Below are positions 1 to 11,066 of a DNA stretch of 64,000 bases, one piece after another. The notes below the pieces were generated by a model. It was not told where the DNA came from. It saw only the letters and a list, made by a program, of their open reading frames with translations, and did no database searches. Positions within the stretch are counted from its first letter, which is position 1. Every line of letters starts with the position of its first letter. Position numbers and translations under genes: made by a program. Source of the DNA: Oscheius sp. JU75 (lineage: Eukaryota > Nematoda > Chromadorea > Rhabditida > Rhabditidae); assembly GCA_037178855.1 (NCBI GenBank), contig JASJZC010000007.1, positions 1,550,001 to 1,614,000 on the forward strand, written 5' to 3'.

Positions 1-45
1 TGCCTACGGAGCAGAAGATTGTAGGTTCGAATCCTGCCGTGGTCG
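1..45 (+). tRNA. tRNA-Arg(ACG), 3' part only
   Basis: The window opens inside a tRNA. These bases match the anticodon loop, T arm (GGTTCGAATCC) and 3' acceptor strand of the complete tRNA-Arg(ACG) at 14864-14936. The 5' half lies outside the window. Confidence 0.85.
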
Positions 46-320
46 AAATTTTTGTTTTATTGGCTTTTCTCGTCACTGTACTTTGTTTTGGATATTTTAC
101 GATCCTTCGTTCTCTCTTATATGTTGTTTTACTGTCTCTCAGTGTTGCTGCCTATAAATAGTGACCATGTTGTTCCCGTAACTACATGAGATCTAGAAAC
201 GTTCTTTCAGCTTCTGCCAAGTAACTGTTCAGTAACGTCGACAGAGAAAAAACTTTATTGACTTTTAAAAATAAGTGAAACGACATTGGCAGCGAAAAGT
301 TGTTATAGTGAGCCAGAATA

Positions 321-2113
321 CTAGTGGTGGACATCTTTGGAAATATTTTCCATCTCGATAACGGCAACGGTCTCAGAACACTGCACAGACTCCTCCATGC
401 AAATTATACGGTCGGTCAAATCAGCTACGAGGGAAGCAGCCACCGCATCTCTCATGTCTCTCTGCTTCTCAGCAGATTCCTCAATACAGTGTGTTTCGGT
501 AGGAGTACTATTAGGAACGGGAATGGGACTGGAGAGGCCAGACTGATTACTGTCCTTTGACTTCTTCTCGCAGCAACTGGGACAGATGATAATGGCCCTA
601 AAACCAAACCAAAGTACAATAAAACCAAAGGGAAACTTACATGAGAATGATGAAGATGGCACAAGCACCAATCAAGCCAAGATACTGTTTGCACTCGCGT
701 TCTTCGGGTGGCATAGGAGCTGTAAGACGGGTGAAGACATTTTCCTTGAAGAGGTAACGGTAGACATGCTGACGCAAGATCGATTCCATCGACACAACTT
801 CTCCATTGTGTTCAACAGTAACATCCGGTTGATGTCGGTTACGGTAAATGTGCTTATCGTCGAAGGCAGGAGATCTAAACCAGACTCGAATTTTTCAAAA
901 TGGTCGTTGCACTCTTTCATCTGGAGAAAGATGTAGTTGATCGGAATGTGAATCTTCCTCTCCGCACAGTGTTTGGTCATGGCGTGGCCGTAATCCCTCG
1001 TTGACTCTCTGATTTCTTGCTTCAATCTTAAACTTATATACTTTTAAGTGTTCAAACAACGCCCTTACCTGTCCAATAGGGGACCGATCGGATTGGACGA
1101 ATACGAAGTAGACGACACACTCGTCTGAAGCTGGATAGCATTGTTCTTGATTTGGCCGCAGTTCAGCACATCAATCACAAATATTTGACTCGAATTGGCA
1201 TCAGTCAGACTGATGAAACGGTGGAAAAGAAAATCATCGGTGTAGTTACGAACGGTCTGAAACAACAATTTGCATGCTGTTTGCTTTTTTAAAAATACGT
1301 GTCTGTTAGTCACGGGACTAAACTTTTTCTCTCTCACAGTCTGTGGTTAACATTTCGTAAGTTATAAACGTATGGCAGGTGTCCTGATTTCAAAGAGAAG
1401 CACAGCAGCCTCTCTTTTTGGTCGGTTATCCAGATTTTGCTGAACCGAATGTCAAAAGTCAATAACATAAACGAACATCTAACAGATGCGAGAAAAACAG
1501 ACGAATTTCCGAGTGATAGATATTTAGGGTGTTCGGCTGATATTACTTGAAACGCTTTTGTGAGCGAAACATTCTAAGTAACCCTCTGACGGGATCACTG
1601 TGTGGGATTCGATTCACCCTAAAACAAGTCATTCCCACGTCATTGCGATCTAGAGTCCGCATTACACTAAACTGTCAGTCGCCCCGTTTTTGGAAAATCG
1701 GAAATTAAACCTGCCTGTATCTCCTCGATTTGGACTGGAGTCTGACTCCTCAAAGTCAGGTTGTAGTTGACAGTTCGCACATAGACATCCAAGCTGTCAC
1801 GATACCATTCGCTGGTAGTGTAGCCTTCCATCTTTTCCATGACTAGCGCAGGATCCATGTACGACTGGAGCGTAGAAGTGAAATGACTGGCGCCAAAAAG
1901 AGTCAACAGGTCAGAAACATTACAAGGGAGCGGAAAAGTATACAACGGGTGATTCTCATGTTTGCATACAGCCTTAAAATAAAAGTGCAGATCTGTCTTT
2001 ATGTGAAAACACCTTCAGTTTGTTGACTGGGAAGATCTTTGTAGCCAAGAACCCCTTCTCAAATCCGAGCACAGACGTAAGGAAAAGAGCAAAAAGAAGA
2101 AGCCGAAGGCCCA
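321..2113 (-). CDS. Putative type I single-pass membrane protein, family not recognised
   Basis: I do not recognise this family. The model starts at an ATG at 2113, followed by a clear signal peptide (MGLRLLLFALFLTSVLG). Ectodomain exons follow at about 1945-1650, 1258-1075 and 1029-650, with several N-glycosylation sequons (NVS, NLT, NYT). A single membrane span (YLGLIGACAIFIILM) is split by a 43-bp intron near 650-608. It is followed by a Cys-containing juxtamembrane stretch (CPSCCEKK) and an acidic tail ending at 321. An exon junction near 924-887 is supported because a 38-bp intron there restores the frame. The predicted topology is secreted ectodomain, one TM and about 85 cytoplasmic residues. 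The function is unknown. Exons are inferred by eye and the 1650-1258 intron is the least certain part. Confidence 0.6.
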
Positions 2114-2642
2114 TTTCCCTGAAAAAGGTCTGGGATAATAAAAACACAGTATTATTAGAAAGAGCAAGAGGCGCGGGAGGGTATTCGAGACAAATGAGTC
2201 AACCTGTTCCGAAAAGGCGAAAAGGCCGTTACTCGCAAACCGCCAATGACATGGAAAGAGTCAAAATGAGGAGGTTGACTCCGCCTCTAAGATCATATGA
2301 TACTCCCAAATTGGAATGACAGATAGACTTAAAGTCGACAAGACGGTGGTCCTACCAACGATACAAAAGGGTTATGTTAACTGAAAAAAGATGCGGGCAC
2401 ATGTTCAACGTCTGCTTATTCGACAGTGGTAAAGCCGGTGAAAACTGCAGTCGCATTGTGTGGAAATGACAATGCTGCAATCAAGTGTTACCAGGATATC
2501 ATTTCAGTTTGTAGAACTTTTTATCCGTAACCACTAAGTTACTAACATCGCTGTAAGCAACCACTTATTTGGAGGCTGAAACCTTTCCTTGAACGACATA
2601 GAAAAAATTTATTCATTCATAAAACCTATCGGTACAAAATGT
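2114..2642. other. Intergenic, no gene seen
   Basis: About 530 bp between the signal-peptide gene and the end of the first DUF1647 gene. It should contain the upstream region of the first gene. I see no ORF, repeat or RNA that I can support. Confidence 0.5.
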
Positions 2643-3936
2643 TCAACAGAACCCAACTATTTCGTCTTCCTTCGCTTCTTGTTTACTCTCGGTCCATGCA
2701 AAACTATAGGTCCAATTTCCAAGGAAGCTGTTTCGATAAGGTTGGAGGATGATATTTATTGCAGATTGGTCGTACCTAACCCAAAACTGTACTGATTCCT
2801 CTAACTTGCCTGTGACAGTCTCCATACTGTCGGTATCTGTCCGTTCCAAAGTCGCATTTCCGTTTGTGTCCGGAAGGTGCCATGCAATTAGTTTCTAAAG
2901 CGCAAAGAACCAACCTGTAGATTTAAAATAGAGCTTAACGGGGGTCTTACCATTTAAGAACCAGTTCATAGGAACTTCTTGTTCTTATAAAAAGCATCTT
3001 TTTCGCTTGGTACTGCTCCCTATACAAATCTCCTTGCGGAGACAAGTAGTCGTACATTCCTAAATATCAATACCACTGTACATTAACAAAAATATACCAT
3101 TTTTTGTTACAGCAAATGTGCTGTGACCAGTTGAATCCAAAAGATAGACGTGCGGTCCCTCTTTGGCGATAGTAATGTTCTTCAAAAATTCGTCAAAAGT
3201 AGCTTTTGGGGCAATGAATGTTGAACTGTCAAGCCAGAAAACTATGGGGAATTCTTTGAGAGCAGTCTACAAAGTGTTAAAGGTAAAAGATCGCAAGATT
3301 TACAGCTATAATAATAGGTTTCCATTGATAAGTGAAAAGATCCCTGGGAATACCATAATGTCTAAGATCAATTGTTCGTAACTCGACGTTGCAAGCACCC
3401 TGAAAATATGATGATTTCAATGGAGTAGACCGCCAAACCACTTTTAATATTTGCACGAAAATGCTTAGGTCAAAGTAAGCAAGGGGTATAACTAGCTTAC
3501 CTCAAACCACTCTTTCGTTTTTGCTTGCATGCCGAGATCATACAGGTAAAGCTTCCATTTAGGGTGTTCTTTGGCTAGTCGGACAACAAGCGATCGTCCT
3601 TCACCGGCGTGATTTTCAGAAATGGCACTCACTAAAGTCACCGGAGGTAATGGTTTCGACAAATTAACAAAGTGAATTCTTCCGAGAACACCTGAAAACC
3701 CAACTCAATCAAAGAAATTTTGAAATCTTACCGAGTTCATTCAACAGCTTGTAATTCCAATTGTGAAAAGTTTTAGAAGAGTTGTAAAAGCGTAGTTCGG
3801 GGATATTTGGAGATTCTTCTTCTTTGAACAAAACAAAATAGATGAAGATACAAGTCAGAATCTAAAACTGTGTTTAAGAGGCTATCTGCAAACTAACTAG
3901 AACAGAAAGAACGTTGTATTTGTGGTTAGTATACAT
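2643..3936 (-). CDS. DUF1647-like type II membrane protein (putative glycosyltransferase), copy A
   Basis: The ATG at 3936 gives a short cytoplasmic stretch. A signal anchor (ILTCIFIYFVLF) follows across a 36-bp intron, then a luminal domain. Diagnostic blocks in order are SAISENHAGEG, YLYDLGMQAKTKEWFE, TIDLRHYG, VFWLDSSTF, and a terminal RYDQSAINIIL block. The NH.(E/A)G and YDLG pattern is that of the nematode DUF1647 family (PF07801), which resembles nucleotide-sugar transferases. Golgi location and sugar transfer are inferred from the family and topology. The last intron (2819-2776) appears to use a GC donor (AG|GCAAG). Copy B at 4908-7209 has the same exon order, indicating a tandem duplication. 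Confidence 0.72.
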
Positions 3937-4907
3937 ATATTCCAAATTAGTATGAAATCGCAACTGTATGGAAGTATCCTTTTTGTGTCCGGGTAGTAGC
4001 ATTGGTTGAAAACTGTGAAGAGAGCCTGGACCTTATCAGCATTACCACGCCGAGTCAGAAAGCAGGCGACTTTTCTCTTAATTTGTTTAGTAAAGACGGT
4101 ATTTCAAAGGGATTTTTAAGCGTTAGTCAGCTCGAGATTGTCAAAGTTCTATTCGTGAGTCATATCAGGATAGGGCTATCCGAAATACTCTCCAATAATT
4201 CTAAAAACAAGATTGTCGTAGGATCGGTTGGAGTCAAAAATAAAATGATTAAACTTTCGCAGAAAAATAAATGAAAATGGGCACGAGGAGAATAGCGTTG
4301 TACATAGGAGTGATCCAAACTTCAGACTTGTTTACTCTGTCATACTCATGCAAACAAATAAGGGTATTCTGGAGAATTTCGACCAACAATCTGAGCTCTA
4401 CAGTTTGAGCATTTGAGAGCTTGGCCTTATTTAAAGAGTTATGTTTTACATAAAAAGTAGTTTTGAAGCGGTTTTCATCGTACGCTTTCTCAACTCAAAT
4501 TTAAAAGTTAGGTCTGTTGGTTGTAGCGCTTTAAAAACTCTCGCGTTGTAAAGTTTATATTTCATGATCATTTTGCGTTCTTTAAGTAAATCCGAAATGG
4601 GAGAATGATAAATTTGTGTATGAGCCTGTTTTCCCATTGACAAGATTTTTCCATGGAAACGCTGCCCACTATTAGCTCTCAATCTGCTCCAGCCAATTAC
4701 GTCTGTTTCGATGGCGAAGGCAGAAAAAGAAAATTTTTGAACAGCTAACAATGTTTGTGGAAATAAACTATTGCCAAGCATTCGAGCACAGTTGTTTTCC
4801 CCTATCCACACTCATAATCCCTATAACTAATACTGACCATTCATTTATGGCCGATAAACAACATGTTTTTGGTATTTATGTTTATCAATATGCTGAGTAC
4901 GCGTTTG
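3937..4907. other. Intergenic between the two DUF1647 genes
   Basis: About 970 bp. It holds two open frames (4002-4274 plus and 4446-4811 minus) with no recognisable domain, signal peptide or splice context. I treat them as chance ORFs. Confidence 0.4.
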
Positions 4908-7209
4908 TTAGCAGATAATCTCCTCTTCTTTTGAGGTTTTTCCTCTGTCCGTCCAAGCATACGTGAGAACCCAATCCTCTAAGAAACTTTTAGGGTGTGC
5001 CGAGAGAATTATGTTGATGGCGGACTGATCGTATCTGAAGAATCACGAACTAATAAAATAAATGAAAATCCCACCGATTACACTTTCCAAAAATCCTGAT
5101 TGGATCTTTGTCGTTGAAGTGGCAGTACAAGAGATGTCCAGGTGGAGCCATACAGTTGATCTCCAAAGCACACAAAACCCACCTGAACACCATTGTGAGA
5201 ATAATTGATAAACGCTAAGACAGGCAGGGAGCTAAGGGTAGAGCACAAGTTATGCTTTGCACATTTTGGAACTATCTAAATGAAATGGACAATTTTGATC
5301 CCTTGTTCAAAATAAACAGGCTGCTTTATTTGCGGGTTATTAGTCCATGTTTTTGAGTACTTAATCAGCTGCTTTTTAGTCTGTCAGCCTGCCGGTTTTT
5401 TGTCTGTCATTCTATTTTTTTTTATTCCGTCCAATTTTACTTCTATCATTCTATTCTTACTAAATACACTAGTTTCTGGCCAACCTGTCTTTTTGATACC
5501 AATTGAAACGGTCAGCTCTACTTTTCCTTCCATCCTATCCGTTCCCTGGCCTTTTCATGTCGTTATCCTTCAGCCCTCACGTTCTTGCCGACATTGTATA
5601 TTTTCCTACAAGGCTCTTTCTAATGTTAGTTACCATAAAATAAAAAAGAAAGCTAAAAGTCACCATTTCAAAGCCTTTTCGTATGTGCTCTTGGTCCGAA
5701 TCCAGAGTTGTTTGTTCGCCACAGATTGTCTCCGAAAGATGTCTCCTTGAGGCGCCAGATAGTTGTACATTCCTTAAAACCATCAATTTATTCGTATTTT
5801 TTTCTAGCCGCTTCACCTTCTTGAGTCACAGCAAATGTGCTATGCTGGGCCCTGTCCAGCAAGTACACGTTCGGCCCCTCCTTATCACCAGCGATATCGA
5901 TCTTGCTCAAGAAGCCTTTAATAGTGGCATTCTGAGCCCAAAATGTTGAACTGTCCATCCAGAAGACTACGGGAAAATCAATCAAAGCTTTCTGAAACAT
6001 TAAATTGTCGAGGGAGGTGAAAAAGAACTTACAGCGACGATTAAAGGCTTCCATTGGTAGAGGAACAAGTTGCTGTTAACTCCAAAATGCTTCAAGTCGA
6101 TATCTCGCATTTCGACGTTGCATGCTTGCTGAAAAAAAAAATCATATTTTGGAATCTTTCAGAAGCATGTGAAAAGCAAAAAAAAACTTTTACTGCTACA
6201 CTAGTTGAAGCCTTGGAATTGCGCCAAGGAGGCGCGGCTATTCGCAATAACGGGTTATTACAGTAGTCATAAATCGGTAATGGCTTATAAACTATGAATG
6301 CGTATTTTAAACAATTAACCGTTACTTGCTTACTGGTTTTAGAAGAGCATTATATGAATTTCTACGTGAAAATAAAAAAATTGGATAGTTACAATTGATA
6401 TCCGCTGCAAACAAGGCTTTCAAAGCTCAAAAGAGAGTACGCAAATACGGGGCCAAGTCGCTGCCATGGGGCGTCGCATTCAGATGTCATTGATGGTCGA
6501 ATCTCAAAATATCTAAACAATATCAATGTGTTACACGTAGAATCAGAAGCACAGACTATTTTTAAACCTTAAAGCTCACCTCGAACCATTCTCTCGTTTT
6601 TTTGGTCAAGCCAATGTCGTACATGTAAATTGTCCACATAGGATGTAGTCTGGACATTCGAAGAACAAGGTCACGTCCTTCTGCAGCATGATTCTCGGAG
6701 ACTGCACTGACAAATTTCACTGATGGTAGTCGCTGGGACAAGTCAACCCATTTGTGTTCGGTCAAAAGTCCTGGAAATGAAGTTCGCTAATGGTCTTCCA
6801 CTAATCCAATTATTTCATAGAGACATTAACTGTCTAAGCAAAAACAGGTAATTAGAAACCTCACCAAGCTCTTGCAGATGCTGATAAAATTCTTGTTTGA
6901 ATGGATTTGATGAATTATGGAACCTCAGTTCTGGTAAGCCATCCAACCGAGTTTCCGTCTGACTGTTCACTTTGACAACTGGACATTGTGGCTGAGGTAG
7001 CTCAGAAGTTTTTTTAAGAACCGCTAATGTGTCGCGGTTTAGCAAATAGTATGCCAGTAGACCTGATGCAACCTTAAAAAAGTTGTGACCGCAATATTGT
7101 TAAAACATACCAGAGCTATTAAAATAGGATGCTTATACTTGTTCAGATAGTATAACGGTCGTCTATTAAAACAAACAAGCGCATCCTTGTATTCGAACGG
7201 CGGGTTCAT
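4908..7209 (-). CDS. DUF1647-like type II membrane protein (putative glycosyltransferase), copy B
   Basis: The start at 7209 places a signal anchor (PILIALVASGLLAYYLL, interrupted by an intron) about 25 residues in, as expected for a type II Golgi enzyme. An upstream in-frame Met at 7374 would add a non-family extension. Conserved blocks are SAVSENHAAEG, YMYDIGLTKKTREWFE, MRDIDLKHFG, VVFWMDSSTF, WVLCALEINCMAPPGH and YDQSAINIIL, ending at a TAA at 4908. The order matches copy A exactly. Copy B has larger introns, near 6570-6130 and 5666-5180; the second is pyrimidine-rich and carries a 116-codon antisense ORF that I reject. Function is inferred from family only. Confidence 0.75.
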
Positions 7210-7627
7210 GAGTGGACTTTTGCGCTCCTTATCGCCAGAATGTTTCCCTCGTTGGCAGGCTAGAAGACGGGCCTTCGAGGATACAGGAATAGCCAGACTA
7301 GCAACTGATAAGACCGACACGAGTGCATCATAAAATTTACGAGCACTATCACATTCAAATCCTGTGCACGGCAAAAATCACGATGATATAACTTAACACG
7401 TACCTAGCAACGCAGTAGTTGAAAAATAGATGTATCCCTGGGAACAAATTGCGCGCTTTTATTCTGATCTTTCAGATCTGTTTCATAACAAAGAATGAAA
7501 CAAACAATGAAAAAACATACTAACGGGACGTTTTAGACATTTCTTATGCAAAGAACTAGCCGAAACCAAAAAATCTTGGACAGAAAGAGTTGAGAGAGAT
7601 TTCATTGTAAACGTCAACTGACAACTA
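7210..7627. other. Intergenic, no gene seen
   Basis: Upstream region of DUF1647 copy B up to the left end of the Tc1-class element. I see nothing else that I can support. Confidence 0.4.
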
Positions 7628-8633
7628 TGGTCCGCGACAGTGTTAACACACCTGGATTTTTATGATAATGAAATGGCTGCATGCAAGCTGAAATCACATC
7701 AGCAAACTAGTATTCAAGGGAGAAATATCACATAAGTTTCAGAAAAAGTTACCTCTCAGTGACGTTGACAAGACGAGACGCCTGAACTTTGCCCGCCTTC
7801 ATATCATCAATGGTACGGATTTCACTAAATGGATTTTCAGCGACGAAAAGCGCTTCAATTTGGACGGCCTGGACAGTATGGGCTTTTACAATACGAGTAC
7901 AGTCAAATTGGAGCGCGTAAAGCATGAGATGGGTGGCAGATCTATCATTATTCTCGGAGCTATCAGCAGTAAAGGGCATCTGATGATCAAAGTACGTTTT
8001 GCTCTTTTTTTTAGGGTTGATACATTGAGTTCAGCGAGTCAGTGATAACTACAAAAGCACTGACTATGAAAAGAATCTTCGCACTGAACTATGTTTCCAT
8101 GGTGCAGGAAAGAAATGGATCGTCAACAATGGTACTGGCAGCAGGACAACGCCAAAATCCACACTTTTAAGCTCATTGCTAATATGGTAGAAGAGGGAAC
8201 GAGAGCGATTCAGTGGCCTGCAAGAAGTCCGGTTTTGAACATTATCGAAAACATCTGAGAGCTCTCCAAGATAAAGTTTACGCAAGCCGCCAGTTAAGCA
8301 ACAAAGGAGATATGTGACACAAATCAAGAAGTCTTCAAAAACTACCGACGAATCTGTGGTCAGGGCTCTGTATACAAGTATGAACAAGCGTCTTTTGGCA
8401 GTTGTGGAGAAAAAAGAAGCCGACATATGACCAATCTCAAAAGTGTACCAATACTTTTGTCGCGGGTATTTTGGAATAATTGAAATAAAAAACACTCTGC
8501 TCCATCTTTGTTTTTGTTTGAAACTTATGTGATGGTATCTTCTCTCAAATACTAGTTTGCTGCCGTAGTTTCAGCTTGCATGCATTTCATTATCATAAAA
8601 ATCCAAGTGTACTAAAACTTTTGTCGCGGACTA
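7628..8633 (+). mobile_element. Tc1-class transposon, degenerate, complete TIRs
   Basis: Terminal inverted repeats of about 118 bp begin T(G/A)GTCCGCGACA on both sides and are flanked by TA dinucleotides (7626-7627 and 8634-8635), the expected target duplication. The plus strand encodes remnants of a Tc3/Tc1-like transposase. These include WIFSDEKRFNLDG near 7840 (first catalytic Asp region), a WIV-type segment near 8118, and WPARSP.LN.IEN near 8215 (third acidic residue). Frames shift between these blocks, in-frame stops interrupt them, and the N-terminal helix-turn-helix region is missing. The element is about 1.0 kb, shorter than an autonomous copy, so it is non-autonomous. The 7749-7979 and 8064-8495 minus ORFs are antisense shadows. 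Confidence 0.85.
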
Positions 8634-9499
8634 TAATCCAAGAGCCTGTTAACTTACAAAAAAAGTTGTAGTTTAAATATATAACAACCGGGAACTAGCG
8701 TTCTAACTGTGTCGATGCGGAGAACGAACACAAAGATGGATGAAAAGAAGCCTATATATTGCGAGGGCTTTCTGCTTCAAACAGCCGTTTCGATTACTCA
8801 CAGCTATACAAAGCTGTAATTAGACTGAGATTGCAATTAGATCGTTACACATGGCAACGCTTGATAACATGAAAAAACAAGAGTTCGGCAGCATATTTTT
8901 ACCTTAGTTGAAACATTTTTTCATTTTGATTGTCGCAGAAAACTTATTAGACAGGCTACAAATAAACAAAGGCTTCAATTCAAAACATCTATGCCAATGT
9001 GATAAACTATGATTAATCGGCGTTCATTTCGCGTGTAAACGAACTCACTTTGTCTCTTCATGGAGAAACTTCTTGAATTGGGTATTGGGAGTCGTAGCGA
9101 GAAGAGAAAGAGATGTTTCAACCTGACCATCTTTGCCAAACTTAATGCATGTGCCACGAAATGATGACATGTCAGATTTTTTGTTCAGGATGCATGTTTA
9201 AAGCCATTCGTTCTCGCAATAAGCAGCGCTTTTTCAGTACGATACAACTGTCGCACTGCTCTTCTAGTCGTCGTAGGATGTGAACACTTTGATGGCAACA
9301 GTAATTAACTCAATCAGCTCTGCTAGAATAGAACGCAATTTATTAACTTAACCGCAATTAACCAAACAAACTAAGTAGCAGGCTTTCAATCACCATTCCA
9401 CAGTCTTATCACCCCAAATCGAAAATTTACAACCGGAGGACCAAACTAAATGCTCGCTTATCTTTTGACGCAGTTTGTTCGCATAAGCCATTCGAGACC
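8634..9499. other. Gene-free stretch upstream of the lysozyme gene
   Basis: A 41-codon minus-strand frame near 9170-9048 begins MSSFRGTCIKFGKDG and ends before a GTGAG donor-like site. It looks protein-like but I cannot join it to anything. No other feature supported. Confidence 0.3.
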
Positions 9500-10574
9500 A
9501 TGCTTCTGCTTCTACTCGTTTCTCTTTTGGCTCTTGGAGCAGAAAGCCAGGTTTCCTTTCTTACACAATGCAATATATCAGTGTTAGACTTACAAAAAAG
9601 CCGTCGATACTACTCAAGCTCTATCCCAAAATCAGTTCACTTGCCTGAAAAATGCCGGATACGCAGTAGCTTTCGTCAGAACCTACAAGGCTGATGGTAA
9701 CGGAACTTTTGATCAGAATGTTGCTGCTAACGTCAAAGCTGCGAGTGCTGGTTCGTCTACAGTAACCCTTTAATTGAAAGTCTGGTTCAGCCGGAATCTC
9801 GACCGAGCTTTTCATCGAGCCTCAACCCAACTCTTACAAATGGGGCTACGATCAGGCTGACGAAATCAACAAGGAGTTGAAGAAGAATGGTGTTCACGTC
9901 AAGAGACTCTGGCTTCAGGCAACTAACTTTCTTGAAGAAACTACACGAGTGTTTAGGTCAAGAACCCGTCTATGTGGCCTACGGACCAGATCAACAATTG
10001 TGGATTCATCAATGAGATTCTCATGAGAAGCAGGGTTAGTTTGGATTTTTTGAAGGTGGATCCACCAGTTCCTAAACAGTTGATAAAATATCGAAAGCTA
10101 CCGATCACACTGTCACACAAAGACTGATGGTAGCATAGGGGAGAATTTATGTTTACCTTATAATTCTCGATCGAAAAGCAAAGCGCATGGCTTGGAAAAC
10201 TAAAGTACTTTTTACAGCAATATGGCTACTCTGTCGGTCTATACACCAATGCTAACGACTGGAATACGATTACCGGAAACTGGGCATGGGCTGGCAGTGA
10301 CATATCACTATGGTACTGAAACAGAAAAGCCCAACTTCCTCAATACAGGTATTGGAACGTTTCGGGTGCCGGAAGTTCTGGAGAGTCTTCGGCCAATTTC
10401 AATGATTTCCAACCATTTGCAAGCTTCACAACACCCACTGTTAAGCAGTACGGACAAAACGAGCTCGTTTGCTCGCTTTTCTTCAATGTGTACGTTTTAC
10501 AAGTTGGTCAATATAGAGAGAGCTTTTCAGGAACGTTTTCTCCAGCTAAGCGCCCTCAGAACAGTGTACAATAA
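9500..10574 (+). pseudogene. GH25 lysozyme (nematode lys type) with an in-frame TGA
   Basis: Five exons can be placed: 9500-9550 (signal peptide MLLLLLVSLLALGAES), 9588-9750, 9791-9918, 9957-10034 and 10218-10574. The product resembles worm GH25 muramidases, which cut peptidoglycan in the gut. Visible features are TCLKNAGYAVAFVRTYK, IEPQPNSYKWGYDQADEIN, the GLYTNANDW block and a VSGAGSSGE tail. Exon 5 carries an in-frame TGA at 10317-10319 in the conserved LWYW position, so the Trp codon appears to have become TGA. The rest of the exon stays open and family-like, indicating a recent loss, an allele or a base error. The intron at 9919-9956 appears to be GC-AG. The C-terminal end is uncertain because a possible splice near 10500 would extend another frame. 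Confidence 0.7.
10317..10319 (+). other. Premature TGA codon in the lysozyme exon
   Basis: The frame reads TGG TAC TGA AAC AGA. Related lysozymes normally read Trp-Tyr-Trp here. About 85 open codons follow in the same frame. Confidence 0.75.
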
Positions 10575-11066
10575 ATTTTTGACCAACACCTTTTTGTTCG
10601 AAGATCAACATGATCCTTTTCACTTCTCAGGCCTCTAGCACTTGCTCCATTACATCGTGATTGATGACCACGCAACGACGGTTTTGGTCTCACGTCGTTT
10701 CGAACTCTGTCAGTTGCTTGAACGAACACTGGTGCTGCTCCTTTTTTCGCCTTATGTTTTTTAGTCACTAACATCATTTTGAAAAGCCATCGCGTGTCTA
10801 TTCAGTGCGCAGTACTTCTACAGCTTCGGATAATCGCACGTCCAAACTTCCTTGAGAATTTATGTTTACCTTATAAATCTTGACCGGCCGAATGTGCCTT
10901 CCATGGTCTTTGTCTCGTCTAGGAGTCAACTCAATTCACTTTGTCTTTTCGTAAGGAAGACTTTTCAACTGACACTGAAAGTTCTGATAATGACTGTTAC
11001 CCCATGGATACGAACCAGTCTTAAGCTCCTTTTAAGCAAGAATTATCCCCTACGTTGTTTTAGGTA
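10575..11066. other. Intergenic upstream of astacin 1
   Basis: No gene supported. A short repeat (GAGAATTTATGTTTACCTTA) occurs at about 10855 and again near 10141 inside the lysozyme intron. Confidence 0.4.

Noticed and set aside
5400-5750. 116-codon plus-strand ORF with hydrophobic start
   Set aside because: It lies inside a pyrimidine-rich intron of the minus-strand DUF1647 copy B and partly antisense to its exon; no independent support.
7749-8495. Minus-strand ORFs of 76 and 143 codons
   Set aside because: Antisense to the plus-strand Tc1-type transposase remnant, whose motifs are clear.
9048-9170. 41-codon minus ORF starting MSSFRGTC
   Set aside because: Too short and not joinable to further exons; listed only under the gene-free stretch.
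10556-10777. Lys/Arg-rich 73-codon minus ORF resembling a ribosomal protein by composition
   Set aside because: No family motif, overlaps the lysozyme 3' end, no splice context.
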